Shown here: piece by piece, positions 34,334-42,447 of the stretch
How the letters are laid out: each line of letters begins with the position of its first letter
Position numbering within the stretch: position 1 is the first letter of the stretch
Assembly (NCBI RefSeq): GCF_001636615.1
Contig: NZ_LGEK01000004.1
Span: 1 to 64,000, forward strand
Length of the DNA: 64,000 nucleotides
Source of the DNA: Mucilaginibacter sp. L294
GTDB lineage: Bacteria; Bacteroidota; Bacteroidia; Sphingobacteriales; Sphingobacteriaceae
Direction: 5' to 3'
Program-made: the position numbers and the translations under genes
Notes under the pieces: model-generated
Databases searched by the model: none
What the model saw: only the letters and a program-made list of their open reading frames with translations
What the model was told of the DNA's origin: nothing

Positions 34334-35040
34334 TTTACTTTGGGCCATAGTAATTCATCCAGCTGCTTACACTCTTTTTTACTGAGCAGTTCAATCGTCA
34401 TGGGTACATCTTTATCCGGGCGGTCGTTATGGTCTGTTTTTACAGCTGCAATGCGGTCAACCATATCAATGCCGGTTACCACCTCGCCGTATACGGTGTA
34501 GCTTTGATCAAGGTGCGGCACACCGCCAACGGTGGTATAAATATCACGCTGGTATGGCGGTATCTTGCGGCCTTTAAGGCGGGTGTTTTCTAAGGTATCC
34601 AGTTTGCCGGGGGTAAAGCGTTTACCTTCTACAATGTAAAACTGGCAGGAGCTTGATGCCTTGGTAGGGTTGTCATCCCGCGCGGCGGCAAGCACCCCGC
34701 GTTTATGGAACAGGCTGTCCCTGAATTCGGCAGGTACGGTATATTTCAGTTCGCCGTTGCCAAGTTCGGCGCCGGGCTTGTTTTTGGCCGTATCCCGCGA
34801 GTCGGGATCGCCACCCTGTATCATAAAATTTTGTATCACCCTGTGAAACAGCGTGCCGTTATAAAAACCCTCTTTGGTGAGTTTTATAAAGTTATCGCGG
34901 TGTTTGGGTGTTTGGTTATATAGGCGTATAATAACACTTCCGTAACTGGTTTTTATGCGTACGTATTGGTTTTTGGGTGGCTTGGCAAAGGCGGTGCTTA
35001 TGGTAAGCAGCAACAGGCAAAGGGTGAAAAATCTTTTCAT
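34330..35040 (-). CDS. Peptidyl-prolyl cis-trans isomerase, cyclophilin type, exported
   Basis: A 236-residue cyclophilin with signal peptide (FTLCLLLLTISTAFAK), so it acts in the periplasm. The fold is marked by FHRVIQNFMIQGGDPDSRD at about residues 65-83 and by SCQFYIVEG. Insertions (TLENTRLKGRKIPPYQRDIYTTVGG) are seen as in other Bacteroidota members. Start at ATG 35040 places the signal peptide at the N-terminus. It is translationally coupled to the GNAT gene. Confidence 0.93.
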   Translation of the reverse strand: MKRFFTLCLLLLTISTAFAKPPKNQYVRIKTSYGSVIIRLYNQTPKHRDNFIKLTKEGFYNGTLFHRVIQNFMIQGGDPDSRDTAKNKPGAELGNGELKYTVPAEFRDSLFHKRGVLAAARDDNPTKASSSCQFYIVEGKRFTPGKLDTLENTRLKGRKIPPYQRDIYTTVGGVPHLDQSYTVYGEVVTGIDMVDRIAAVKTDHNDRPDKDVPMTIELLSKKECKQLDELLWPKVK

Positions 35041-35056
35041 ATATAGTTGTTTAGCT

Positions 35057-35410
35057 TTAAAACTCCCACTCCATCTCTGCTTCAAAATAATCAATAATTA
35101 ACGATTTTAGCAGCATCTCTTGCTCCAGTATAGTGTAATTAGGCACCGTTTTTACCAGTTTCCAATGCGGCCAGCCGTCCTGGTCAAGCCCCTCCAATTC
35201 ATAAAAGCCCATTTTGCTAAATAGCTTGCAATTGGCAATGTGCATCAGTTCTTCCTTTTGCCTTTTGCTAAACTTGCGTGGCCCCTGGCCCAACTCCTGT
35301 ACGCCTATTAAAAACAAAATTACTTTAATATCGGGTTTTTCGTTATCAAACTCGGTAGCAATACGGTTTTGCAGGGCGGCCCATTTCAAATTTATTTCGG
35401 CAGGTTTCAT
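35057..35410 (-). CDS. Conserved hypothetical protein
   Basis: A 117-residue soluble, acidic protein without signal or membrane segment. Segments such as VILFLIGVQELGQGPRKFSK and DQDGWPHWKL look like conserved blocks of a small Bacteroidota family whose function I do not know. It lies 16 bases upstream of the cyclophilin gene on the same strand and is probably cotranscribed. Confidence 0.65.
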   Translation of the reverse strand: MKPAEINLKWAALQNRIATEFDNEKPDIKVILFLIGVQELGQGPRKFSKRQKEELMHIANCKLFSKMGFYELEGLDQDGWPHWKLVKTVPNYTILEQEMLLKSLIIDYFEAEMEWEF

Positions 35411-35510
35411 AAAGGCAAATATAGGGATGCGGGCGGGTTAAATACTTTTTTGATGACATACATTTAACAACATTGTTACGTTTTAAAAATATCTTTAGCA
35501 TTTTATTAGC

Positions 35511-35518
35511 TACTTTTG
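35511..35518 (+). promoter_or_regulatory. -7 box before the Cys/His-rich protein gene
   Basis: TACTTTTG fits TAnnTTTG and ends 7 bases before the GTG start at 35526. A clear -33 element is not seen. Confidence 0.4.
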
Positions 35519-35525
35519 CCCTGTT

Positions 35526-35855
35526 GTGAAAAAAAGCACTTATCATATCATTTGCGCCTGGGCGCTGCTATTCTGTTTTGTAACAGGGCAGGTTATGGTA
35601 TTTGCCCACCAGCACAACATCACCAAAAGCATCCACGCATCTAATTGCGACGATTGCCACAATACGGCGAAGCAAACCTTTAAAGAGAAATGCCAGCTGT
35701 GTGATAGTATGCACCATACCAATATGGAGCTGCTTAGCAATGTGTATTATACCCCGTTTACCAGTGTTGACCATGTTTTTATAACCTATCAATACGATTT
35801 TAAAAGCATAGCCCTTATACTCTCCCAGGGCCGCGCCCCCCCTGTAGTTTCATAA
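35526..35855 (+). CDS. Small exported Cys/His-rich protein
   Basis: A 109-residue protein starting at a GTG, with an N-terminal hydrophobic segment (IICAWALLFCFVTGQVMVFA) that could be a signal peptide or anchor. The following part is rich in possible metal ligands: HQH, CDDCH, CQLCDSMHH. No known domain is clear. It sits about 60 bases upstream of a TonB-dependent receptor on the same strand, so the two are likely one operon. Metal binding, and a joint role in metal uptake, are inferences from the residues and the neighbour. Confidence 0.65.
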   Translation: MKKSTYHIICAWALLFCFVTGQVMVFAHQHNITKSIHASNCDDCHNTAKQTFKEKCQLCDSMHHTNMELLSNVYYTPFTSVDHVFITYQYDFKSIALILSQGRAPPVVS

Positions 35856-35919
35856 TAATTACTTATTTGATCAAACGCCGCTTGATGTGGCATTTCCATG
35901 TATTTTTAATTTATTTATT

Positions 35920-38220
35920 ATGAAACTGAAGCTTATTAGTTGCTTTTTATTTTTGTTCGTTCAATTTGCTGCATTTGCAGACGCTATAGATTTTAAGGGT
36001 AAAGTTATTGATGCTAAAACCAATGAGGCCCTTATTGGTGCCACGGTTAGCATCCCCGATCTTCGTATCTCTATCATCACCAACGCCAATGGCGAGTTTA
36101 CCTTCCGGTCTATACCCGCTAAAGGCCGTTTTGTAGTACAGGTACAATATGTAGGTTATAAAAGCCAAACCCAAACTATTGATTTTTCATCAACCGCGCC
36201 AACTGTATTTGCCCTGCAGGCAAGCGTTATAGAAACGCACGAGGTGGTCATAACCGGTACGCCGGTAACATCGGGCAGCCGCAGTAACAGTACATCGGCA
36301 ACGGTGGTAACCAAAGAGCAGCTACAGGGTTCATCAACAAATTTAATTGATGCATTGGCCAGGCAGGTACCGGGTGTAAGCCAGATAACCACCAGCCAGG
36401 CTATATCAAAACCGGTTATACGTGGTTTAAGCTATAACCGAGTGGTAACGCTTAACGATGGCGTAAAACAGCAAGGCCAGCAATGGGGCGATGAGCACGG
36501 TATTGAGATGGACCAGTACGCGGCGGGCCGTGTTGAGGTTTTGCGTGGTGCCGCTTCTTTACAATATGGATCTGACGCGCTTGGTGGTGTTATCAACGTG
36601 ATAGACCCGCCAACCCCATCAGAAGGAAATATAGCGGGTGAAGTGTTAACCAACTACTCTACCAATAACGGCTTAAGCAACACCTCGGTAATGTTAAGCG
36701 GCAACGAGAACGGTTTCGTTTGGAGAGGCCGCGGTACTTACCAAAATGCCTATTCGTTTAACACCCCTGCGGGCAGGTACATTAACAGTGGTTTTAACCA
36801 AACTAATGCAAGCGGTATGCTGGGCTTTAACAAGGCGTGGGGATACTCGCACTTAAACTTCTCATACTTTAAAGATAATATAGGCTTTTATGATGCTGAG
36901 CCGGGCGATCCTTTATATAATGATAACACCAGCCGCACTTTAGATTACCCAAGGCAGGATATCCGCCATTATAAGGTGGCGTTGAACAATAACTTCCTGT
37001 TTGGCTCAAGCTCGTTAAAATTAGATCTGGGTTACCAGAAAAACCAACGCCGCGAGTTGGAGGACAACCCAACGCCAAACTTGTTTTTTGATATGAACAC
37101 CTACTCGCTGGATGCCAAATATTACCTGCCCGAAAAAAACGGATGGCATCCGGTAATTGGTTTAAGCAGCAGCCTGAGCCATAGTGTTAACCTGGGCGAA
37201 GAATTGCTGATACCTGCTTACGATGAATACAGCACCGGCGCGTTTGTGTACGCTAAAAAGGTATGGGGCCAAAATACTTTTAGCGCGGGCGCAAGATTTG
37301 ATTATATCAAAAACAAAGGCAAAGCGCAAAATGATGCTGAAGGCGCCCCGATATTTACAGGGTTTGATAACAAATTCTCAAACGTGAGCGGCGCTTTGGG
37401 CTACACCCACATATTTAATGACGACCTGAGCTTTAAAGCGAATGCCGGTACAGCATTCCGCGCGCCAAACCCTGCCGAACTGGGCAGCAACGGTGTGCAT
37501 GAAGGTACCAGCCGTTATGAAATAGGTGATGCTAACCTAAGCCCCGAAAGAAGCTACCAGGCTGATGCTACGCTGGAGTATGGCTCGGGCTTTGTAACCG
37601 GTAGTTTCGGCATCTATGAAAACTATATCCATAACTTTATCTACGCATCAAACACCAATAAAGAGCAAACAACCGTAATTGACGAAGGGACGGGCCTGCC
37701 AAGATCATATGATACTTACCGTTACGGCCAGGTAAACGCCAACCTTTATGGTTTTGAGGGTAACCTTACCCTGCACCCGGTAGCGTTTATTCACTTCGAG
37801 AATACATTTAGTTATACCCAGGCGCAGAACACAACATTCGACAGGCCGTTGCCGCTGATCCCGGCAGGTGTATTGCACAACACCCTGCGTTTTGAGCCAA
37901 AAGTAAAAGGCATAACCGACTTTTATTTTTATGCAGGGATAGATAACTATTTTGCGCAAAACCGCGTTGACCAAACTTTTGAGACCGGGACAAACGGTTA
38001 TACTTTGCTTAATGCCGGTATTGGCGCAACATTTAACATTGGTAAGCAGCCTTTAAAACTTTATGTATCGGGCACCAACCTTACCAATAAAGCATATTAC
38101 GATGCCCTGAGCCGTTTAAGGCCGGGCCGCTACAGCCAGGAAGACCCAACTTTTGGGGTTTACAACATGGGCCGTAACATAACCTTTGGGGTTTACATAC
38201 CCTTTGGAACCAATAAATAA
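35920..38220 (+). CDS. TonB-dependent receptor
   Basis: A 766-residue outer-membrane receptor. After the signal peptide (FVQFAAFADA) come a carboxypeptidase-regulatory-like domain (DFKGKVIDAKTNEALIGATV, about 20-105), a plug with RGLSYNRVVTLNDG and VEVLRGAASLQYGSDALGGVINV at about 125-230, and a 22-strand type barrel ending in an aromatic-rich GVYIPFG. The ATG at 35920 is chosen over one 11 codons upstream because it starts the signal peptide. No SusD partner follows. The upstream Cys/His protein hints at a metal or metallophore ligand. Confidence 0.92.
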   Translation: MKLKLISCFLFLFVQFAAFADAIDFKGKVIDAKTNEALIGATVSIPDLRISIITNANGEFTFRSIPAKGRFVVQVQYVGYKSQTQTIDFSSTAPTVFALQASVIETHEVVITGTPVTSGSRSNSTSATVVTKEQLQGSSTNLIDALARQVPGVSQITTSQAISKPVIRGLSYNRVVTLNDGVKQQGQQWGDEHGIEMDQYAAGRVEVLRGAASLQYGSDALGGVINVIDPPTPSEGNIAGEVLTNYSTNNGLSNTSVMLSGNENGFVWRGRGTYQNAYSFNTPAGRYINSGFNQTNASGMLGFNKAWGYSHLNFSYFKDNIGFYDAEPGDPLYNDNTSRTLDYPRQDIRHYKVALNNNFLFGSSSLKLDLGYQKNQRRELEDNPTPNLFFDMNTYSLDAKYYLPEKNGWHPVIGLSSSLSHSVNLGEELLIPAYDEYSTGAFVYAKKVWGQNTFSAGARFDYIKNKGKAQNDAEGAPIFTGFDNKFSNVSGALGYTHIFNDDLSFKANAGTAFRAPNPAELGSNGVHEGTSRYEIGDANLSPERSYQADATLEYGSGFVTGSFGIYENYIHNFIYASNTNKEQTTVIDEGTGLPRSYDTYRYGQVNANLYGFEGNLTLHPVAFIHFENTFSYTQAQNTTFDRPLPLIPAGVLHNTLRFEPKVKGITDFYFYAGIDNYFAQNRVDQTFETGTNGYTLLNAGIGATFNIGKQPLKLYVSGTNLTNKAYYDALSRLRPGRYSQEDPTFGVYNMGRNITFGVYIPFGTNK

Positions 38221-38243
38221 TAGTTAGTTAGTTTAGTTAGAAA

Positions 38244-38274
38244 GAAAGCCCCGGAGTAGTTTACCGGGGCTTTC
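38244..38274. terminator. Terminator after the TonB receptor
   Basis: An 11-bp perfect stem GAAAGCCCCGG / CCGGGGCTTTC with a 9-base loop, followed by a T-rich tail. Confidence 0.85.
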
Positions 38275-38290
38275 GCTTTTATATAGGCTT

Positions 38291-38389
38291 TAACCACAGA
38301 GGGCACAAAGGAAAAACCACAAAGGACACAGAGATTTACACGCTGCAACTTTGTGCACTCTGTGAAAACCTTTGTGTTCTTTGTGGTTA
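38291..38389. repeat. Dispersed palindromic repeat, CCACAAAG family, copy 2
   Basis: TAACCACAGAGGGCACAAAG at the left pairs with the right end CCTTTGTGTTCTTTGTGGTT plus A with 18 of 21 matches. The last triplet of the right arm, read on the minus strand, is the TAA stop codon of the HAD phosphatase gene. Confidence 0.8.
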
Positions 38390-38992
38390 AATTATTGACT
38401 TGCTTTCTAATTCAGCTTTTAGCTGTTCGGCAGATGAAAAGTGAATGGAATTGATGCCCAATTTTTGTGCGGCTAAAACATTACGCAGGTTATCGTCTAT
38501 AAATAAAGCCTCAGATGCTTTAGCATGGTACCTGTCTAATAGTAATTGATAAAAAGCAGGGTTTGGCTTACGCATTTTTTCGGTACCCGATACTACGATT
38601 CCATCAAACCAGTTCAGGAAATCATAACGGTTTAGCGCCACCGGGAAAGTCTCTGCCGACCAGTTAGTGAGGGCGTATATCTTGTATTTGCCGCTATTTT
38701 TTAGTTGCTTAAAAATTTCGACAGTACCTTCAATGGCATCGCCCAGCATTTCGTCCCAGCGGCCGTAAAAAGCGCGGATGTTTGCCTCATGGTGCGGGTG
38801 TTGTTGTACAAGCAGATCGGTGGCTTCCTGTAGGGAACGGCCGGCATCCTGCTCCTCGTTCCAATCCGGAGTGGTAATATTGGCTAAAAAATCTTTCATT
38901 TCCTGCTCGTCGGTAAACAGGTTACGATAAAGGTAATGCGGGTTCCAGTCGACCAAAACCGCGCCTAAATCAAATATAATGGTGTTGATCAT
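38387..38992 (-). CDS. HAD family phosphatase (YihX-like)
   Basis: A 201-residue HAD subfamily IA hydrolase. Motif I is IIFDLGAVLVDW, where the nucleophile Asp is followed by Leu-Gly as in YihX-type members. Motif II is YALTNWS, the conserved Lys is in KMRKPNPAFY, and motif IV is ALFIDDNLRNVLAA. It likely removes phosphate from small sugar phosphates; substrate not known. It starts at 38992, overlapping the stop of the upstream lipoprotein gene by one base (TAATG). Its stop is part of a dispersed repeat. Confidence 0.9.
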   Translation of the reverse strand: MINTIIFDLGAVLVDWNPHYLYRNLFTDEQEMKDFLANITTPDWNEEQDAGRSLQEATDLLVQQHPHHEANIRAFYGRWDEMLGDAIEGTVEIFKQLKNSGKYKIYALTNWSAETFPVALNRYDFLNWFDGIVVSGTEKMRKPNPAFYQLLLDRYHAKASEALFIDDNLRNVLAAQKLGINSIHFSSAEQLKAELESKSII

Positions 38993-39372
38993 TACTTCTT
39001 CTTTTCGTCGTTGTAATTACGTTCGGTAACCTTAACCGATGTGATGACAGAATCCTTCCCCATGGTAAAAACAAGGTTTTTAGTATACAGGGTATCAATA
39101 CCGCTCATTTTACGCGTTATCTCGTAATGGAAACTCAGGCGATCGTAGCTAAAACGGTCGGGGTAATGGAGCAAGCCAACCACGTTACTAAATTTCAGCC
39201 CAACCAGCTTATGGGTAGCAAGTAGGTCATCCACCATCATGTAGCGCTTCGGAAAAGTAAGTCCGTCGCCATCATTCCACCCAAAACGGTCAAATGGCTG
39301 TTTAGATGTGCAAGCCGACAATGTGACGGCAAATAGTATAAAAAGGATGAAGACTGAGCGTAATTTAAGCAT
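38992..39372 (-). CDS. Small lipoprotein of unknown function
   Basis: A 126-residue lipoprotein with signal LFAVTLSAC. The mature part has no recognised domain; it is mixed beta with Tyr/Arg-rich stretches (HYPDRFSYDRLSFHYEITRK). I start it at the ATG at 39372; the frame is open upstream but that part overlaps the toxin gene and would bury the signal. Coupled to the HAD gene by a TAATG overlap. Confidence 0.65.
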   Translation of the reverse strand: MLKLRSVFILFILFAVTLSACTSKQPFDRFGWNDGDGLTFPKRYMMVDDLLATHKLVGLKFSNVVGLLHYPDRFSYDRLSFHYEITRKMSGIDTLYTKNLVFTMGKDSVITSVKVTERNYNDEKKK

Positions 39373-39391
39373 TGTGATTTTTAGAAGGCTA

Positions 39392-39703
39392 TTAAGAAGA
39401 ATGTTTTTTACTTTTTTGCGGATTCTGACGATTATCAATAAATGATAATAATTCAATGGTTTTCTTGCGTGCTTCTACCCTATAGATTAAGGATACTTGT
39501 TTAATTATTAAGCCTTGATAAACATCCTTAAGCTTGCCAGGCTTTTTCCCAATAAATGGAGATTCGATAAGTGTATCTAAATAATTCCTTACTCTCTTTT
39601 TAAAGTTGCTGATTTCTTTTTCAGTCCAATGCTTTTTTAGATAAGCTATTCGGTCTTCAAAGGTCGAGAGGGCCTCTTCTGTCCATGCTAAATCAAAGCT
39701 CAT
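39392..39703 (-). CDS. RelE/ParE family toxin
   Basis: A 103-residue protein matching the RelE/ParE fold: N-terminal LAWTEEALSTFEDRIAYLKKHW, central SPFIGKKPGKLKDVYQGLI, and YRVEARKKTIELLSFIDNRQNP. Members either cleave mRNA at the ribosome or inhibit gyrase; which applies cannot be told. The start overlaps the end of the antitoxin gene by 4 bases (ATGA). No other mobile signs are present. Confidence 0.85.
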   Translation of the reverse strand: MSFDLAWTEEALSTFEDRIAYLKKHWTEKEISNFKKRVRNYLDTLIESPFIGKKPGKLKDVYQGLIIKQVSLIYRVEARKKTIELLSFIDNRQNPQKSKKHSS

Positions 39704-39921
39704 AAACCAAGTCGTGCAATTGCTTCATTATGCGAAATGGTTTCGCCCTTATTTGCTTGCTCTAATCCTCTTAAAACAGACTCTTTTTGATCTTCAGTAA
39801 GTTCTTCAAACCAATCGCGGGTGTGCGGCTTTAAAAGCCTTTTAACTTCTTTTAAAAGGCTTACATCCTGTATATCCAATACCGCCTGTACTAACTTTAG
39901 CTTTTCTGCATGTAAGTCCAT
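39700..39921 (-). CDS. Antitoxin partner of the RelE/ParE toxin
   Basis: A 73-residue protein placed directly upstream of the toxin and overlapping it by 4 bases. Its helical pattern, including LLKEVKRLLKP and DWFEELTEDQKESVLRGLEQANKGETISHNEA, matches small Bacteroidota antitoxins that wrap around RelE/ParE toxins. No clear DNA-binding fold is visible. It is 44 bases downstream of thrC on the same strand, so thr operon readthrough could reach it. Confidence 0.75.
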   Translation of the reverse strand: MDLHAEKLKLVQAVLDIQDVSLLKEVKRLLKPHTRDWFEELTEDQKESVLRGLEQANKGETISHNEAIARLGL

Positions 39922-39965
39922 AGTAATTTATATAATACTAATATACGTTAATATCTTCAGTTATA

Positions 39966-41276
39966 TTACGCGTTATTCAGCAAATATCCTTTAAATTCTT
40001 CAAAGCTTGTACCTAAACTTGTGGCATGGTGTGCTTTTTTCTCCAGCTCTTTTACCTGTTCAGGGATATTGATCTTACCGGCTATCTCAGGCGCGAACAC
40101 ATCCGGGAACTTGCATGGGTGCGCGGTTGATAAAAATACACCAGCCGTATCTTTTGCCGGGTGCTCCTGCTGATAAGCTTTCAGGGCTTTCCAGGCAATG
40201 GCCGTGTGCGGGCAGGCAACATAGTTGTACGTTTTAGAGATGGCTTCAATTGCTTGCAGCGTTTCTTCATCGTTATAAGTATAACCTGCTATCAGCTTTT
40301 TAAGTGCTTCGGGGTCTTCTTTAAATAAATCGGCAATGCGTACCCAGTTGCTTGGGTTGCCCACATCCATAGCGTTTGAAAGGGTGGCTACCGATGGTTT
40401 TGGCTGATAAACGCCGGTTTTTAAAAATGCAGGCACGGTATCGTTAGCGTTGGTTGCGGCAATGAATTGCTCAACGGGCAGGCCCATTTTCCAGGCTAAT
40501 AAACCTGCGCCGATGTTGCCAAAATTACCGCTTGGTACCGCAAACACTACCTTGCTGATCCCCTCACGCAGTAACTGCGCATAAGCATTAAAGTAATAAA
40601 AAGTTTGCGGGATAAGGCGTGCTATATTGATAGAGTTTGCCGATGTTAGTCGGAATTTCTCGTTCAGTTCTTTATCAGTAAAGGCTTGTTTAACCAGTGC
40701 CTGGCAATCATCAAAAGTGCCGTCAATCTCCAGCGCGCGGATATTTTGGCCGTTGGTGGTTAACTGCAACTCCTGGATCTGACTTACCTTGCCTTTTGGA
40801 TAAAGGATGGTTACCCGGGTATTTGGCACGCCTAAAAAGCCCAGGGCAACAGCACCGCCGGTATCGCCGGATGTGGCTACTAATACGTCCAGTTGTTTTT
40901 CGCCTTCTTCTAAAAAGTAGCTCATTACGCGGCTCATAAAGCGCGCACCAAAATCTTTAAATGCCAATGATGGGCCGTGGAAAAGCTCCAGCACATAAAC
41001 GTTCTCTTCCAGCTTTACTACAGGCGCGTAAAAGTTAATAGCATCATGAATAATGGCTTTCAGGTCATCCGCAGGGATATCATCACCCAGCAGGTTTTGC
41101 GCTACATGGTAAGCAATCTCGGGCAGGGAGTACTCGTCCAGATGGTTCAGGAATTTATCATCCAGGCGGGGTATCTCTACCGGCATGTATAAGCCTTTGT
41201 CCTGCGGCATGCTGTTAAAAACCGCCTCTTTAAAACCAACTCTTAGGTCTGTATTGTTAGTGCTGTAGAATTTCAT
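39966..41276 (-). CDS. thrC: Threonine synthase
   Basis: A 436-residue PLP enzyme converting O-phosphohomoserine to threonine. The N-terminal FYSTNNTDLRVGFKEAVFNSMPQDKGLYMP is typical. The PLP lysine is in HGPSLAFKDFGARF at about residue 111, and the phosphate-binding SGDTGGAVA-type loop appears as VATSGDTGGAVALGFLG at about 140. Length fits the bacterial class. Last gene of thrA-thrB-thrC, with a 26-bp inverted repeat in the thrB-thrC gap. Confidence 0.96.
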   Translation of the reverse strand: MKFYSTNNTDLRVGFKEAVFNSMPQDKGLYMPVEIPRLDDKFLNHLDEYSLPEIAYHVAQNLLGDDIPADDLKAIIHDAINFYAPVVKLEENVYVLELFHGPSLAFKDFGARFMSRVMSYFLEEGEKQLDVLVATSGDTGGAVALGFLGVPNTRVTILYPKGKVSQIQELQLTTNGQNIRALEIDGTFDDCQALVKQAFTDKELNEKFRLTSANSINIARLIPQTFYYFNAYAQLLREGISKVVFAVPSGNFGNIGAGLLAWKMGLPVEQFIAATNANDTVPAFLKTGVYQPKPSVATLSNAMDVGNPSNWVRIADLFKEDPEALKKLIAGYTYNDEETLQAIEAISKTYNYVACPHTAIAWKALKAYQQEHPAKDTAGVFLSTAHPCKFPDVFAPEIAGKINIPEQVKELEKKAHHATSLGTSFEEFKGYLLNNA

Positions 41277-41283
41277 TTTAATA

Positions 41284-41400
41284 TCGAATTTCGAATGTTC
41301 AATTTCGAATTTGGTTTGTTGTTAATTATAGCTGGGGACTGTTCTTCGCACCTCGCAATAGTGCGCGGTTTAATTTCGAAATTGAACATTCGAAATTCGA
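41284..41400. repeat. 26-bp perfect inverted repeat between thrB and thrC
   Basis: Arms at 41284-41309 and 41375-41400 (TCGAATTTCGAATGTTCAAT...) are exact complements over 26 bases, 65 bases apart. The region could form a stable mRNA stem in the thr transcript. No coding sequence lies inside. Confidence 0.88.
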
Positions 41401-41408
41401 ACACCTCC

Positions 41409-42401
41409 CTATCCCAAAACCCTTGGCCCTGCATCATTTATAGTTGATACGTAACCGTTAGATCCTATTTTAATACTTGTTAAATGCTTTTGCAGTTTAG
41501 ATGTGATGCGTTTTGCGGTTTCCTCATCGCGGGTAAAGGCGAATACGGACGGGCCCGAACCCGAGATACCGAAACTTACCGCGCCAAGTTCCATAGCCAT
41601 CTGGCGCATTTCGTAAAAATCGGGGATGAGCATGCTGCGTACCGGCTCAACTAAAACATCTTTCATACTGCGGCCAATCAGGTCAATATCCTGCATAAAC
41701 AGGCCACTTACCAGCCCTGCAATATTGCCCCATTGGGTTACGGCATCTTTCATCTGGATGTTTTTACGGATGATCTGCCTGGCTTCCCTTGTAGGTACAT
41801 CCACATCGGGGAATACAATGGCGCACCATAAATCTGCCGGATGCGGCAAGCGTATCACATCCAAAGGCTCATAACTGCGGATCAGAACAAAACCGCCTAA
41901 CAAAGCCGGTGCAACGTTATCGGCATGCCCGTGGCCACAAGCCATTTCCTCGCCTTTCATAGCGAAGGGAAGCAGGGTGGATGGGTCTGTATCATCGCCC
42001 AATAAAGTTTTAATGGCAAATAAACCAGCAACCGTACTGGCCGAACTTGAACCCAAGCCGCTGCCTATCGGCATTTTTTTGTGCAGCTCAATATCGAGGC
42101 CAATATCCAGCCTGTCAATACTGCGCAGGTAATGCTCTACGCTTACGCTTACGGTGTTTTTAGCCGGGTTAAGCGGCAGCCTGCCATCATCGCCGGTAAT
42201 TTTACTGATGGTGATGCCGGGTTTATCGGTTATGCGCATAATAACCTCGTCGCCGGGTTCGTTTACCGCGAAACCCAGCACATCAAACCCGCAAACCACG
42301 TTGGCAACAGTGGCAGGGGCGAAGACGGAAACCGACTCACCAACTCCCCCCCCCGCACGCTGAAGGGGGTGCTTAATATCTTGTATATCTATATTTTCCA
42401 T
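41409..42401 (-). CDS. thrB: Homoserine kinase
   Basis: A 330-residue GHMP kinase phosphorylating homoserine. The body begins VFAPATVANVVCGFDVLG at about residue 27, with the ATP loop PIGSGLGSSSASTVAG at about 110 and the C-terminal GAVSFGISGSGPSVFAF. The first 26 residues are extra relative to the usual start and are partly encoded by a G-rich copy of a dispersed repeat, including nine consecutive G on the coding strand (42346-42354). No ATG occurs downstream before the conserved domain, so the extension is apparently translated. Middle gene of the thr operon. Confidence 0.94.
   Translation of the reverse strand: MENIDIQDIKHPLQRAGGGVGESVSVFAPATVANVVCGFDVLGFAVNEPGDEVIMRITDKPGITISKITGDDGRLPLNPAKNTVSVSVEHYLRSIDRLDIGLDIELHKKMPIGSGLGSSSASTVAGLFAIKTLLGDDTDPSTLLPFAMKGEEMACGHGHADNVAPALLGGFVLIRSYEPLDVIRLPHPADLWCAIVFPDVDVPTREARQIIRKNIQMKDAVTQWGNIAGLVSGLFMQDIDLIGRSMKDVLVEPVRSMLIPDFYEMRQMAMELGAVSFGISGSGPSVFAFTRDEETAKRITSKLQKHLTSIKIGSNGYVSTINDAGPRVLG
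42346..42370. repeat. Diverged C-rich repeat with C9 tract in the thrB 5' coding region
   Basis: A run of nine C, then GCACGCTGAAGGGGGTG, resembles the TAA-CCCCC repeat but is diverged and lies in frame inside thrB codons about 11-19. Confidence 0.6.
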
Positions 42402-42418
42402 ATTGTATCTTAAAATTT

Positions 42419-42447
42419 TGTTCCCCCTTCAGGGGGTTAGGGGGTTA
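42419..42447 (-). repeat. TAA-CCCCC palindromic repeat at the thrA stop
   Basis: Read on the minus strand, the thrA stop codon TAA continues directly into CCCCCTAACCCCCTGAAGGG. The 29-base block is identical to that at 33029-33057. Confidence 0.85.

Noticed and set aside
39392-39921. Toxin-antitoxin pair as evidence of a genomic island
   Set aside because: Flanking genes are ordinary, no integrase or tRNA site is near, and base composition does not visibly shift except for slightly higher AT.
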